Of a stretch of DNA of 64,000 nt, positions 24,301-34,890 are shown in pieces (the first letter of the stretch is position 1; every line of letters begins with the position of its first letter). A model generated the notes under the pieces. The model did not search any database. It was given only the letters and a program-made list of their open reading frames with translations, and was not told where the DNA came from. Both the position numbers and the translations under genes were made by a program. The stretch spans positions 42,629,459-42,693,458 of the forward strand of contig OX235265.1 of the NCBI GenBank assembly GCA_944472135.2, read 5' to 3'. This DNA comes from Trichobilharzia regenti (Eukaryota; Platyhelminthes; Trematoda; Strigeidida; Schistosomatidae).

Positions 24301-24877
24301 GTCCATATAATACTAAATTGAATATAAAATAAAATAAGACAGATAATAAGGAGTTTATAGACTTATAAGCTCCACAGTAAGTCAGGAGAGCAGTGGCGGT
24401 TTTTCCTGTTTCTGTTACGCTCAGAATCTCAGTTGTTTTATTCGAACTGCTATAGCCTCTAATATTTAGATTATTTGATACCTAGAAGTTTTTGGCAATC
24501 TGTTCAGTGCCTGATAAATGATAGAAAAGAATTCTTCAACATATTGGCTTTATGGCCTGTTTGGATCAGGTGATTTCGATGTCTAGTTGTCGGTGGTTTT
24601 GACTACATCTTTGTTTAGTCACACTGTTGGATGTTCCTGAGCACGAAAAACTAAGTCCTTAGAGCAACAGTCAGAATAATCTAGGATTCGTAAACTCTGT
24701 ATTATTTGTCTTAGTTTGTCTCATATTCAGTTTATAGTTAGTTATATTGCTGCATACTTCCAGCTAAAGATGCTCTTGAACTGCAATCTATTGAGATTAT
24801 CAACTCAATGTTACTTAGTCCAGAAATGTTCTCAACATGATTCGTTACTAATTATGGACATGTAACAGCAGAACCTG

Positions 24878-25252
24878 ATGAAGTATTGCTCTTTGGTGCA
24901 ATCAAAAATCGATAGATATCCTTCTCATGTTAACTCCAACTGTATATACAAATTTACATGTATCTGCAGGAGCAATTACAATGGAAGGACAGAAAGAGGG
25001 GCATATCTACGATTTTCTGAACATTTACCAAAAAGCTTACGTCTAAAGGGAACAAATGGTTTAAACAGTGCCATCGCCAGGCATCTCCTCGACACGGGTC
25101 ATGAGGTGGACGTTGAAAAGTCGTTCAAAATTATCAATAGGCGAAAGTGCTCAATCCTCCTCAAGTGTGCTGAGGCCATTTCTATCAAGCACCTGAAACC
25201 TGATTTGTGCGTTCAGAAAGAAACAGTTATCAGTCTTTCTTTTCCCTGGTAA
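24878..25252 (+). pseudogene. PLE GIY-YIG endonuclease, copy A
   Basis: A 124-residue frame carrying nearly the whole endonuclease domain of a Penelope-like element, which would nick target DNA. It has NCIYKFTCICRSNYNGRTER (the YIG is YNG here), AYLRFSEHLPKSL with the conserved R and EH, SAIARHLLDTGHEVDVEKSF with the H/GH residues, KCAEAISIKHLKPDLCVQKE at the end. It is detached from its reverse transcriptase, so it is a 5'-truncated element. It differs from copy B by one residue (HEVDVEK here, HEVHVEK there). Downstream lies the hammerhead-bearing repeat. Confidence 0.9.
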
Positions 25253-25462
25253 CTGAATATTTTCATCTCTCTTTCATCTGAATGCGTAATGCTGAAAGGT
25301 TTCCATTGTGTATGATCATTATTGTTTGGATTAGTGTTTAATATTATATATATATATTAGTGTATGTGTATATTGATCGATTGATTTTTGTTTAAAATGA
25401 ACTCTGTGCAAATATGTTAAAATGGTTTTTGTAGATATATTTAATAATGTCTTTACCCTGTA

Positions 25463-25514
25463 AGCAGCTGACGAGAAGGCAACGAAATAAAAGATGGTAC
25501 CACTTTATTCTGCT
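25463..25514 (+). ncRNA. Hammerhead ribozyme in PLE repeat, copy A
   Basis: All universal core parts are in order: stem I AGCAG (25463..25467), CTGACGA, a 9-nt spacer GAAGGCAAC, GAAA (25484..25487), stem III ATAAA/TTTAT closing a 12-nt loop, T at position 17 (25509) and stem I CTGCT (25510..25514). Predicted cleavage follows 25509. Stems I and III are perfect 5-bp helices. Helix II is reduced to one G-C pair, which is unusual. Hammerheads are known in PLE terminal repeats; activity here is inferred. Confidence 0.75.
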
Positions 25515-25916
25515 AAAACTATAGTTCTTGCTTTCTTCAAATTCATTAAGGGGAATAAATGTATGAAAAGAATATTCCTTATTCACTAAACTTAGTTGTT
25601 TTTATTATACATTTAAATAGATAAGGTTGACCGTGGGGCAGGCTGTCTTACACCGCAAACACATCACTGCTACTGAAACATCAAGCCTGAAGCCCTACAT
25701 TCTACTCGGAACACAAAAGAAAACAAAACACAACATTAAAAAATATGAGTCCACTTCTTTAGATTAAAAGTTGACACTCCTGTCATCTGATCAGGTATAA
25801 AATAAGTTGTTCATTATCTTTTCCAAAACAGTGGTCAGTCCAGCTATTTCTTTGAAAAAGAATCACCAAACTTGCTTTTCTCTACAATTTATTTTAATTC
25901 TATTTATTATTTTATT

Positions 25917-26141
25917 TTATTCCTTTACGCTCCCAGTGGAACATACGGCTTCAAGCCAGAGCTTTGAAGTTTCAGTAGCAGTGGTGTTTATTTTTGTGGA
26001 ACGAGTTTTCCAGCCTTAGGCCCAACCTTCCATCTTTCCTAATCTTATTACTAACCTAATGAGGTAAAGGAGCGCGACGGCTGGGGATGGAACCCCACAT
26101 CCGTGGTTGGTGAATATTCTACCACTGTGCCACCGGCGAAC
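25917..26141 (-). mobile_element. tRNA-derived SINE, family A (inside block A)
   Basis: On the minus strand: A box TGGCACAGTGGTAG, B box GGTTCCATCCC, a body of about 130 nt, and the 3' end GTATGTTCCACTGGGAGCG, which resembles the RTE 3' end CTATGTTCCTCTAGGAATT. Shared tails suggest RTE machinery moved it. Confidence 0.8.
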
Positions 26142-26479
26142 AAAATTTATTTTAAAATTGCTTTTAAATACAGTTGTTTTAATCACATGATAGATAAATC
26201 CATTATGAATAAGGCATTAAGAAGACAAATTTCGCGGATGATGGTATCATTTCGTAGTTTCTTTACAACCGCTTTACAACTAACATGGTTAACAATGATA
26301 AAATAAAGTTCATGAAAATTACTCAATTAAATAAAAAACAAAAGTACATACAAATGACCAATCATATTTAGATAGGTCATGTAGTCCAGGGTAGGCGAAG
26401 ATTGTAGTCTATTGATTTTTGTACACACAGTTTAGGTGTCCATGGTAGGCGAAGATTGAAGTCTATTGATTTCTGTACA

Positions 26480-27640
26480 CACAGTTTAGGCTGTATGTGA
26501 TTAATAGCTATTAATATTGATTTTGTGACCAGACATTAATAAGTGTTTTGCAATGTATCATGCTGGATTTCTACTAAGATTAATCGCGTTGGGATTTTTG
26601 ATATGATTTAGTAGCCACTTTGGAACATGTTCTTTTCGACAATGATATTGGAACATTCTGTTGGCTCTACCTGTATAGGTGTCACAGCAGCTGCAGGTGA
26701 ACTTGTAGATACAGTTTAAGTAGAGTCCACAGAATTTCGTCCTTTAATCGTAGGTACAGGGATCGAAAATGTTCGGCAAATGAGAAAAAGAGATGCAGCA
26801 TAGAATGTGCGTCTGATGGCTGACCGAAATCTTTGAGCTGTCACCTGCGTAATCTGATCACGCTTGAATGGCAGGTTAATGAAGATAGCTTTCTTTGGTA
26901 CAGAAGCTGTCTTTTCAAGATGTGGTCTTTCTTTAATGTGACAAGTGATAAAGTTCTCCGGATAACCATTAGCTAATAAAACTGAATGTATATGTGGAAA
27001 CTCATCCATCAATGTGTCACTCGTGCATATTTTTCGGCCATTGAGAACAAACATTTCACTAGGGAACGTTTATACTGGATAGGAATAAAACTGGTAAAAT
27101 GAAGATACTGTCCACTTCATGTTTGTTTACGAAAAATAGATCGCTGGATCGTTCCATCATCTCTCCTAGTCATAGTAATATCCAGGAAACCGAGTTTATT
27201 ATTCGATTCTAGTTCGGAAGTCACTCGAATATTTGGATGAATATGATTAAATAATAATAATTAAAAAAATAATAAAGTTTTCAATAGATTTACTATTATT
27301 ACCAATAATAAGAACATCATCTATATAACGTTTATACAGCATAAATTCTCCAAGCATACCTTGCATTTGTTTCTCTCATTTCAACATGAATACATCTGCT
27401 AACAGGGGCCCCAGAGGGCTCCTCATTGCAACACCATCGATTTGTTTGTATGCCTTTTCTTGGAAAGTGAATCTAATATTTTCTGTACACATTAAGATGA
27501 TGTCTTTGATGTAAGTTACAGGGATAGGTAAGTTTATCCCATTGCTTGTGATCTAATCGCAAATGAAATCAACACTTTCATGAAGAGGAACATTGGTGAA
27601 TAAAGATTCTATGTCAATTGAACACATAACCTTTTCCTTA
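26480..27640 (-). mobile_element. PLE: reverse transcriptase C-terminus, linker and endonuclease start
   Basis: Minus strand. Near 27430 it encodes FTFQEKAYKQIDGVAMRSPL (motif B), then YIDDVLIIGNN (motif C, near 27310). The linker is an open frame at 26716..27054 with LLANGYPENFITCHI. At about 26650..26715 the GIY-YIG domain starts (NCIYKFTCSCCDTYTGR), and near 26540 it gives KHLLMSGHKININ. It is broken by stops and frameshifts, but domain order is that of a Penelope element. Confidence 0.82.
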
Positions 27641-28343
27641 ATGTTTTAAAATGAGATATTTTGAATAATGAGGAGATAAACGATATTTTAAAAAAAACAA
27701 CCTGGTTAAATTATGTTTTTTCACATAAATAATGTGTTCTAAATTGTTTTGTTTTTTTGTTATTGATGACAGATGTTTTTTTTCGTACTCTGATATTCTT
27801 CCTCAGGTCAATGAAATGTATGTATAACATAAACAGGAGATATTTCTTCCCTCCATTTTCTTCTCAGAAAATCAATGTGCTTTTTAGGATATATACATAT
27901 ACACTGTCCACTACACTTGATGAAAACAGTTTGAATACTTTACATTGAATCGATTAGAAACTGTGAGTGTTTTTTCTTTCTAACTGTGTTGGTTATTTTG
28001 TAACCATATCTCACTATAAATTAATGTTTAACAAAGAAAGAAAGAGAGAGAGAAAAAAAACGATTTAAAATAATTTAGTCTGTTGATTTCCCTGTTGAAT
28101 AGTCTCTACTTTTTTAAGAATAATAACCACAATAGAGAAATGAACAAGTTATCCAAATTTTGTTCATGTAACACATTGATAGTATCTTTGTTTTCAAAAG
28201 CAAAAACAGGCAATAAGCGATTAATGAGTTTAGGATGGAATCAATAATTTTGAATTAATTTCCATCAGGTATCTATAACAGTGAAGAAAAAAACCCGATG
28301 AAAATGAAACAAAAGCGTTCTTTTAAAAAAAAAGTTACAGAAA
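27641..28343. other. Unrecognised AT-rich DNA
   Basis: T-rich and A-rich runs, including a purine run near 28035..28060. No supported gene. Confidence 0.45.
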
Positions 28344-28355
28344 TGTGATCTAGAC

Positions 28356-29238
28356 TCCATTATGGGTAAATTTTTGTTCTGATAAAGTCTCACAGTGTTA
28401 TGCAGTAATGTTTACTGATGACGTTTCGAGCACAATTTAGTGCTCATAATCATATCAAGGTAATCACACGACTTCCTAACTTCATTTATATAGTTCCATT
28501 ATTTTTCACTTGATTTGATTGGTAGTAGTATTTTCCATATTTCTGGTATGAGTGATGAATCATTGCTATTGCATGTGTTTGGTGTAGACTCGATGAACAA
28601 GGATTCAGTAATCAACATCTCTCTCTCAACCTACCTACCTAGATTACTTCTTAGAATTTTAACCCTCTCCCACCCTATTGTGTGGTTGTGTGTTAATGCG
28701 TGAAGTGCAATGTACTGCTGAGCTTTTTTCTAAATTACTTATCTTTTCAGGGTCAACCATTCTTACCTTAGCTAAATTCATATGTTCTGACAATCTGAAT
28801 ATCTCTGAACATATGAATTTAGCTAAGGTAAGAATGGTTGACCCTGAAAAGATAAGTAATTTAGAAAAAAGCTCAGCAGTACATTGCACTTCACGCATTA
28901 ACACACAACCACACAATAGGGTGGGAGAGGGTTAAAATTCTAAGAAGTAATCTAGGTAGGTAGGTGGAGAGAGAGATGTTGATTACTGAATCCTTGTTCA
29001 TCGAGTCTACACCAAACACATGCAATAGCAATGATTCATCACTCATACCAGAAATATGGAAAATACTACTACCAATCAAATCAAGTGAAAAATAATGGAA
29101 CTATATAAATGAAGTTAGGAAGTCGTGTGATTACCTTGATATGATTATGAGCACTAAATTGTGCTCGAAACGTCATCAGTAAACATTACTGCATAACACT
29201 GTGAGACTTTATCAGAACAAAAATTTACCCATAATGGA
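28356..29238. repeat. Near-perfect palindrome of two PLE 3' ends
   Basis: Two arms of about 432 bp (28356..28787 and 28807..29238) are reverse complements with a 19-nt centre. Paired positions add to 57594 at both ends, so the arms contain no net length change; one mismatch was seen (the CTCTCAACC/GGTGGAGAG pair). Each arm, read outward, encodes the endonuclease C-terminus (EHMNLAKVRMVDPEKISNLE then SSAVHCTSRINTQPHN) and a 3' UTR homologous to 31330..31700. So two 5'-truncated PLE copies are joined head to head. TGTGATCTAGACT occurs at 28344..28356 and 29279..29291, a possible target duplication. Confidence 0.93.
29137..29178 (+). ncRNA. Hammerhead-like hairpin in PLE 3' UTR (and inverted copy)
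   Basis: TGAT, then ATGATTATGA, a hairpin GAGCAC-TAAATT-GTGCTC, then GAAA, CGTC and ATCA. TGAT/ATCA can form stem I around a GTC cleavage triplet. The CTGATGA box is imperfect. The hairpin is kept in the related element at 31661..31706, with two paired changes. The mirror copy lies at 28416..28457 on the minus strand. Confidence 0.45.
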
Positions 29239-29395
29239 ATTATACTCTACCACAGTGCACAACTTTTATTCTTATATCTGTGATCTAGACTACTAGTGAA
29301 ATTCTCCATTATGTTCGGGTGTGTTTAGTGGGATAGTTTAATCGTGGTTTAAGTGGAAATGTTCAGACTAGGAATTTAATTACTACTCTTGCTCG

Positions 29396-29398
<3 letters not shown>

Positions 29399-29431
<33 letters not shown>

Positions 29432-29437
29432 TATATT
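29399..29437. repeat. (TA)n microsatellite
   Basis: A pure TA run adjoining the 3' end of the SINE at 29442. Confidence 0.95.
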
Positions 29438-29441
29438 TTTT

Positions 29442-29664
29442 TACGTTCCCAGTGGAACATAGGGCCTCAAGCTAGTGGCTTGAAGTTTCTGTAGGAGTGT
29501 TTAATTTTACAGGATGGGGTTGCTAGCCTCATGCCCAACCTTTCCTCTTTACCAGCATTATTTCTGACTTAGCGAGGTAAAGGAGTGCGTCCTTGGCCAG
29601 GGATTGAACCTCTGGACCATTTGCATGGTCGGTGAGCGTCCTAACAGCTGTACCATTGACGCAC
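29442..29664 (-). mobile_element. tRNA-derived SINE, family A
   Basis: Minus strand: head with TGGTACAGCTGTTAGGAC and B box GGTTCAATCCC, a body with GGAAAGGTTGGGCATGAGG, and the tail CCTATGTTCCACTGGGAACG followed by T/A-rich sequence. Confidence 0.85.
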
Positions 29665-29714
29665 ATATGTATGTAATATACATAAATGCCTTTGAAAAGC
29701 ACTGATCCTTTCAT

Positions 29715-30000
29715 ATTTAATTCAATTTAGATTTTTCAATCGATTGACTGGACAGAAGTGCTCGGTCTCAGGTTGACATGTCCACTCCTTGTGTAGATAC
29801 TTTGACGATATCTGGTCATGTAACTTGAGGTCAGCCAGTGGGTGGTAACTATCAGTGGAATCCAGGATGCGCATTTCTCTTTCCCGGATGTACGTACATT
29901 CCTACCGAGGCTCAAACGCAGTGACCATATTCTCAAGCGGGAAAACATTATCCAGTGAGCCACTTGAGCTATGAGAGCTATCTCGTGTCCAAGATGTGGT
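29715..30000 (-). mobile_element. SINE family C, near full-length
   Basis: On the minus strand a tRNA-like head (CTCAAGTGGCTCACTGGATA as A-box region, GCGTTTGAGCCTCGG as B box) is followed by CATCCTGGATTCCACTGATA and the 3' end GACATGTCAACCTGAGACCG...AATCTAAATTGAATTAAAT. This copy sets the normal order of the family. A plus-strand fragment of the same body follows at about 30030..30130. Confidence 0.75.
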
Positions 30001-30485
30001 CTTATTAATTACTGAATCCAATTTAGATTTTCACTAGGGAACGCAGATACATCCAACTGATGACACTTCTCTCAGATAGGACGAAATGTACATCCTGGAT
30101 TCTTTTGCTACTCATCATCCACTAATTGATAGATTTTTTTCATTTAAAACTCACTGGAGTTTATCACAAAGGAGTATTTACAATGGGAGAAATACGCTAT
30201 TGAGCTGAAGAATATTTACCTGTAAATGTAAAGGCTTTTCAGGTTACTCATCTAGTGCTAGGGGTAATTAACTAGTTATACAAACTCGATCGCAAGCCTG
30301 CGATTACTTGTTATTTAAACAAAATGATGTGCAGCCACAAGGCTTTACTGATATAAAGCTTAGCAGTGAAGGTGAATCAGTGAACTAATCAGCACATGAC
30401 CAAGCGAAACCTCGTAGAAATTTGCTGTACACATGCCTATTAATATATGTGTAAGACTTGTGCACTGTGGTATTAAGTAATTCCA

Positions 30486-31770
30486 TATTAGTTTGTTTAT
30501 TAGATGTATCACACAATGAAACAGTGTTATTTACTGGATGACACCCGCAGCCCAAAAGTACGGTGGAGGTATGTAGATGACACATTCACTGTACTTAGAA
30601 CACAGGATATAGATAGATTTTTTTGAACACATTCACTCAAAGGTGGAGGCTATTCAATTCACTTATGAATTGGAAAGTCAAGAAGGAGAGCTTCCAATGT
30701 TAGATTGCAGTATAAAAAGGGAAAGAAGATGGGAAGTTAAACACTAGTATTTATAGGAAACCCACACATTCAAACAGATATTTGGATTTCCGATCATCTC
30801 CTGCTATATCAGTACAAATAGGATTGGTGAAATGTTTAAGTGATAGTGCACAACAACTAAGTAGTACCAAGGAAAATCTAAGACAAGATGTGATACACAT
30901 AAAAGAAGCCTTGAAACTTAATAATTACCCTGATAAATTAATCAAGAAATATGTAGAGAAATGTAAAAATAAAATAATTAATGATAGTAGTGATAGTGAC
31001 AATAAAAATAGTAATAATATTAATGACGACATGTATGTCAAATATGCGGAAGACAACACCGATAATAAGGATTCTGAATCAACAGTAGTAATTCCATGCA
31101 AGGAAGTAACCTCGGAAGCCAGCTTACGCAGAATTCTTAACAAGGCAGGAATAAATGTGGCTGACATTCAAACCCACAAACTCAATTAGAAACAAGCTTT
31201 GTCGGTTAAAGGATCTTGACAGTGGAACCCTTAAAACAAAACAATTCAGTTTATCTAATACCCTGCCTGAATGATTGTCAGGTTAAATACATAGGTCAAA
31301 GTAGTAGAACAGGTGCAGTCAGCCAGACTAGCCGAACATAAAACCCTAGCGAAATCTAGATTGGTTGAACCGAATAAGATAAGAAATCTAGAGAATAGTT
31401 CAGCTATAGCACTCACTACATGCAATTACACACAACTATACAATAGAATGGGATAAGATGACAGTTCTAAAATCTAATGTCACAGGGTGGAGGGAGAGAT
31501 TGATAACAGAAGCTTTGTTTATCGAATCAGCTGTAAACACGTGTAATAGGGATGATTCAACACCTGTCCCAGATATTTGGAAAATTCTACAACCTCTAAG
31601 ACAAATAGGAGAGAACAAAGAAAACTATAAAACTCAAGTTTCGAAGTCGTCTGATTATAATTGATATGATTATGAACAATAAATTTTGTTCGAGACGCCA
31701 TCCAGTGTGTGATAGTACTGTTTCACTGACTGTGTGATACATCTAATAAGCAAACTAATATAGAAGTACA
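30486..31770 (+). mobile_element. PLE with inverted terminal repeats and decayed coding part
   Basis: A left inverted repeat (30486..30539) and a right one (31700..31765) share ATCCAGT and TGTGTGATACATCTAATAA in opposite orientation. Between them: the RT motif RYVDDTFTVL (30565..), the linker frame 30782..31189 with LKLNNYPDKLIKKYVEKCKN and an Asn/Asp-rich stretch, then endonuclease remnants (near 31320..31435) and 3' UTR. Several frameshifts. Same family as the palindrome at 28.4 kb. Confidence 0.8.
31661..31706 (+). ncRNA. Hammerhead-like hairpin, second copy
   Basis: TTGATATGATTATGAACAAT, then loop TAAATT and TTGTTC, followed by GAGAC, GCC and ATCC. Against 29137..29178, two helix pairs changed from G-C/C-G to A-T with pairing kept. 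The left inverted repeat of this element ends at the base corresponding to the predicted cleavage point (after 31699). Confidence 0.45.
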
Positions 31771-31799
31771 TATGCCTAGTTTGAATGAAGAGAAACCAA

Positions 31800-31990
31800 C
31801 AGTTTGCGTAGAATAAGCTAGTACCATCGTTTGTTTCGTTTGCTTCTCACCAGCTGTGTACAGCTTTGAAATGTGACATGATATCAATTCACATAGGAGT
31901 GCAAAAATAATTTACAGTGCTCAGAAATCACACTTGTTTTTCTAAACTCCCACTTCAGCATTTAGAAAAAAAACAGAACGAGGGAAGAAA
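31800..31990 (-). mobile_element. PLE terminal-repeat remnant with degenerate hammerhead
   Basis: Minus strand 31808..31856: CTGGTGA, spacer GAAGCAAAC, intact GAAA, then CAAACGATGGTACTAGC. The core A at position 6 is G and the stems are weak, so it is inactive, but the spacer matches the other copies. Confidence 0.5.
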
Positions 31991-32179
31991 TATGCATTTC
32001 TTTTCAATTAGTTCCTCATCGTTGAATTCACATTAACATATAGCTGCTTTTTTACATCAAAAGTCGTACTAATCAGGTGGCTGTTTCAGTCAATCATTAT
32101 GTGAAAGACTTTGTTAGCATAAGAAGAGAAAAGTAATGAACCCAACTTATTCAAAGCCTTGACAGTCAGACGCCAGAAC

Positions 32180-33960
32180 GTTATGCCCCCAGTTTTTCTA
32201 GTTTTCTTCCCGATACGATGGATTTAGAAGTTTTGTCCCTCGGTTTTAAATTTTGTGGCAGTTATATAAAATTTGGTAAAATGGACGTACAAGTTCAATT
32301 TGAAAACCATTATTCTTACATTGGAGATCTAATGCCTTCATCAGATGAAGAAGTTGAAAGATTTAAGGCAACTGTGGTCGACTGCTGTTACAAATAGATG
32401 AATATTAGATATAATACAAATGGTATTTTAACCAAAAGACATTAGGAGGCTTTGAAGAAATTGAAAGTAAATGAAAATATAGTGATCTTTAAAGCTGACA
32501 AAATCTCAGGCGTCGTTGTCATGCATGCGTCTGATTACTTAAGCAAAATGGAGATGCATACAAATTTCAGAAACCGTCAGCTAACAAAGATACAATGGAG
32601 AAGTCTGAGCGACAGTTAACAAAGTCAATAAAAAAGTCAAAACAACAAGACCAGCCTTGTTTAAAGCACTATAACCTATCAGTAAAGTGACATCCGGCTT
32701 ACATGGCTTATCAAAGATTCACAAAAACGGATTCCCACTTAGACCGAACCCCGATATGTCTGGCTTACCATAACATTCAACTGTGAAATGGCTGGTGGAA
32801 ATTTCACAGCTATTGAATAAGAAACTCTTAAAAACTGGCGTGAAAGATCGTCATGAGTTTGTGGAATGAGTTAAGGAATTATATACGACGGATAAATATA
32901 TGATATCTCCGGATGTATCTTCCCTGTTCACCAACGTGCCTTTGCTGGCAACAGTTGATTACATACGTAATAAACTGATAAAGGAAGGTATAGAGATTGA
33001 TATTCTTGTGTCTTCCCTAAAGGAACTTCTTTCAAGGCATACAATGAATGTAAATTTTCTGTTCGATGAAGAAATATGTAGACATTCATATAATGTTGCC
33101 TTGGTATTACTGCTAGACGCAATCCTAGCTGAATTTTTTCCGGTGGAACTAGACAGTGGTCCTCTTAAAGATGTAATATATAATCTTGATTTCTATTACC
33201 GACATGTCAATGATATATTTGTAGTTCTGAGGAAAGAAAACGAGACTAAGGACATATTGGATTAATTCAATAAAGCACATCCTGGCATAAACTTCACTAA
33301 AGAAGAGGAAGAAAATGACTTTATCTCCTTTTTGGAAATCCTTATGACTGAGCGGACAGACGGAAAAATATATAGACGAATGCATCAGAACCCTACTTCC
33401 ACTGGACAATAAACTCATTTTCTGAGTTTCATGTCTATAGAATACAAACGTAATTTGGTTAGATGTCTGGTTCACCGGCTTGGAGTTATCCGTTCAAATG
33501 AAACACTGAGTGAAGAACTCCGTAATATACGTGGTCTACTGAGTAGAAACAGATATCTGACTAAATTTTTGAACAAAAATGTGAACAAAGGAAGTAAAAA
33601 GTTGAAGGTGCCCACATTTCCCAAAAAATCCGTCTTCCTAAGGCTGCTATTCGCGAGTGATATTAATAGTGAGATCTTATCAAAACATCTTAGAACGGTC
33701 TTTAAAACGACCTTCAAACCAGCTTAGTTATGCTGCATATTCAGTAACCAACCAGTAATCAGTTCGAAAAATAGAGACAAACTGCCCATTTTCGCCTCTT
33801 CAATGTGTATTTAGCAATTAAACTACCCCGTGAGGAGCTATTTCCATTGGACTATGATTAGGCAAGTTCATTTTTGAACTTCTGAACACTTCCTATCTTG
33901 GTTTGGCAGAGGTCTGAATGAAGCTATAAACAGCTTTATAGTAAGTCATCTCGTCAATAC
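32180..33960 (+). pseudogene. PLE reverse transcriptase, degenerate
   Basis: Plus-strand remains of a long PLE coding region. The frame 32900..33265 has ISPDVSSLFTNVPLLATVDY (motif A region) and YYRHVNDIFVVLRKENE, where motif C YVDD has become HVND, losing the first catalytic Asp. The frame 33431..33727 has VRCLVHRLGVIRSNETLSEE and LLSRNRYLTKFL, the post-RT thumb/linker. Upstream 32200..32900 contains decayed N-terminal sequence with LHGLSKIHK-like remnants near 32700. Many stops; inactive. Confidence 0.82.
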
Positions 33961-34545
33961 TGGATATCTAAAGCTGATGGACTGAAACAACCACTTGATT
34001 GGTAAAAATTCCGATGTAAAAATAGCAACTACATATAACCGTAGAGCTGACGATGAGGAACTAACTGAAAAGGAATTACATTTATATAACTTATACACAG
34101 AAGGTCTAATTTTAAACAAAATATCACTAAATATATTACAATAGTAGAAGAGTTGAGTAATAAAGACATATTAAGTAGACAATACTCTGCATAACTATGC
34201 TGTGAGTTCAACTCAACTCAGAAAAAAGGACAAAATCAGTTGCAGTGTAGCGAAAGAGGAAGGGATTAAAGTCAAACATTACGCCATCATACAAATAACT
34301 ATCTATATTCTAAATCCTATGCTGTTTATCATATCATAACAAATAAATCTTACCAACCATTGTTTCATTACAATTCCTTTCAGTTTCAGCTGAATAGGTG
34401 ACACTCATGAGAGTCCTAACAGTTCAGAAGACCTACTGGGTTTATTTTCTCAAAACAGTATTTAGCAATTCTATTCCTATTAACAGTCTGTACAACTAAA
34501 TCTAAGAGGTTCCGAAAAACTAACAACGTAAAAGACAGGTCAGTG
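33961..34545. other. Unrecognised DNA after a PLE
   Basis: May include eroded endonuclease or 3' UTR sequence of the preceding element; no motif could be confirmed. Confidence 0.35.
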
Positions 34546-34890
34546 TGTGGTGAGGCTGTCTGAAAACCAAAATTGTAGACAACAATTTACGTCAATATTT
34601 ACGTCCCGAATCGGGGTCATTAGTAAAAAAACAATAACAAAGACTAATCTTGAGGAACTCAACAACCAATCACAGTAGACTTAACATGTCAAATACGATA
34701 CGCAGATGCATGGCTTAACTTTCTAAGAAACGGCCACAAGCAGAACAAAACAACCTTCAGCAAGGAAACAACCAATCAGGAGACGTTACTTTTCTGCTAA
34801 CAATAACGCTAACAATACGGTACATAAAAATCTGTAAATATTTCTTGATTTTCTCAATAAATGATCTGACCCTTGTCTTCTGTTGTTACA
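34546..34890 (+). mobile_element. Solo LTR, gypsy-type
   Basis: 345 bp from TGTGGTGAGG to TTGTTACA, with CAACCAATCA boxes, a weak AAATATTTCTTG region and TCAATAAATGATC as polyadenylation signal. No interior or second LTR is present. No target duplication is visible (AGTG before, AATA after), so it is older or rearranged. Confidence 0.88.

Larger units (their letters stand above)
24493..26558 (+). repeat. Two-kilobase duplicated block, copy A
   Basis: Matches 52039..54119 almost base for base: PLE endonuclease, hammerhead repeat, SINE family A and flanking DNA. Differences include a shorter TA tract (25344..25360), a few substitutions, and an extra tandem copy of about 50 bp at 26391..26490. 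Left edges agree at TGGCAATCTGTTCAGTG. Confidence 0.9.

Noticed and set aside
24869..24912. CTGATGA with a TTGC/GCAA hairpin followed by AAAAATC upstream of the endonuclease copy A (and B)
   Set aside because: The G of GAAA is missing and no stem I or III could be drawn; part of it overlaps coding sequence.
28515..29079. Four similar frames on both strands around 28.5-29.1 kb as a gene family
   Set aside because: They are mirror translations of the palindrome arms, not separate genes.
30925..31189. Asn/Asp-rich or Leu/Ser-rich protein at 30.9-31.2 kb
   Set aside because: The plus frame is the PLE linker with AAT/GAT expansions; the minus frame is its shadow.
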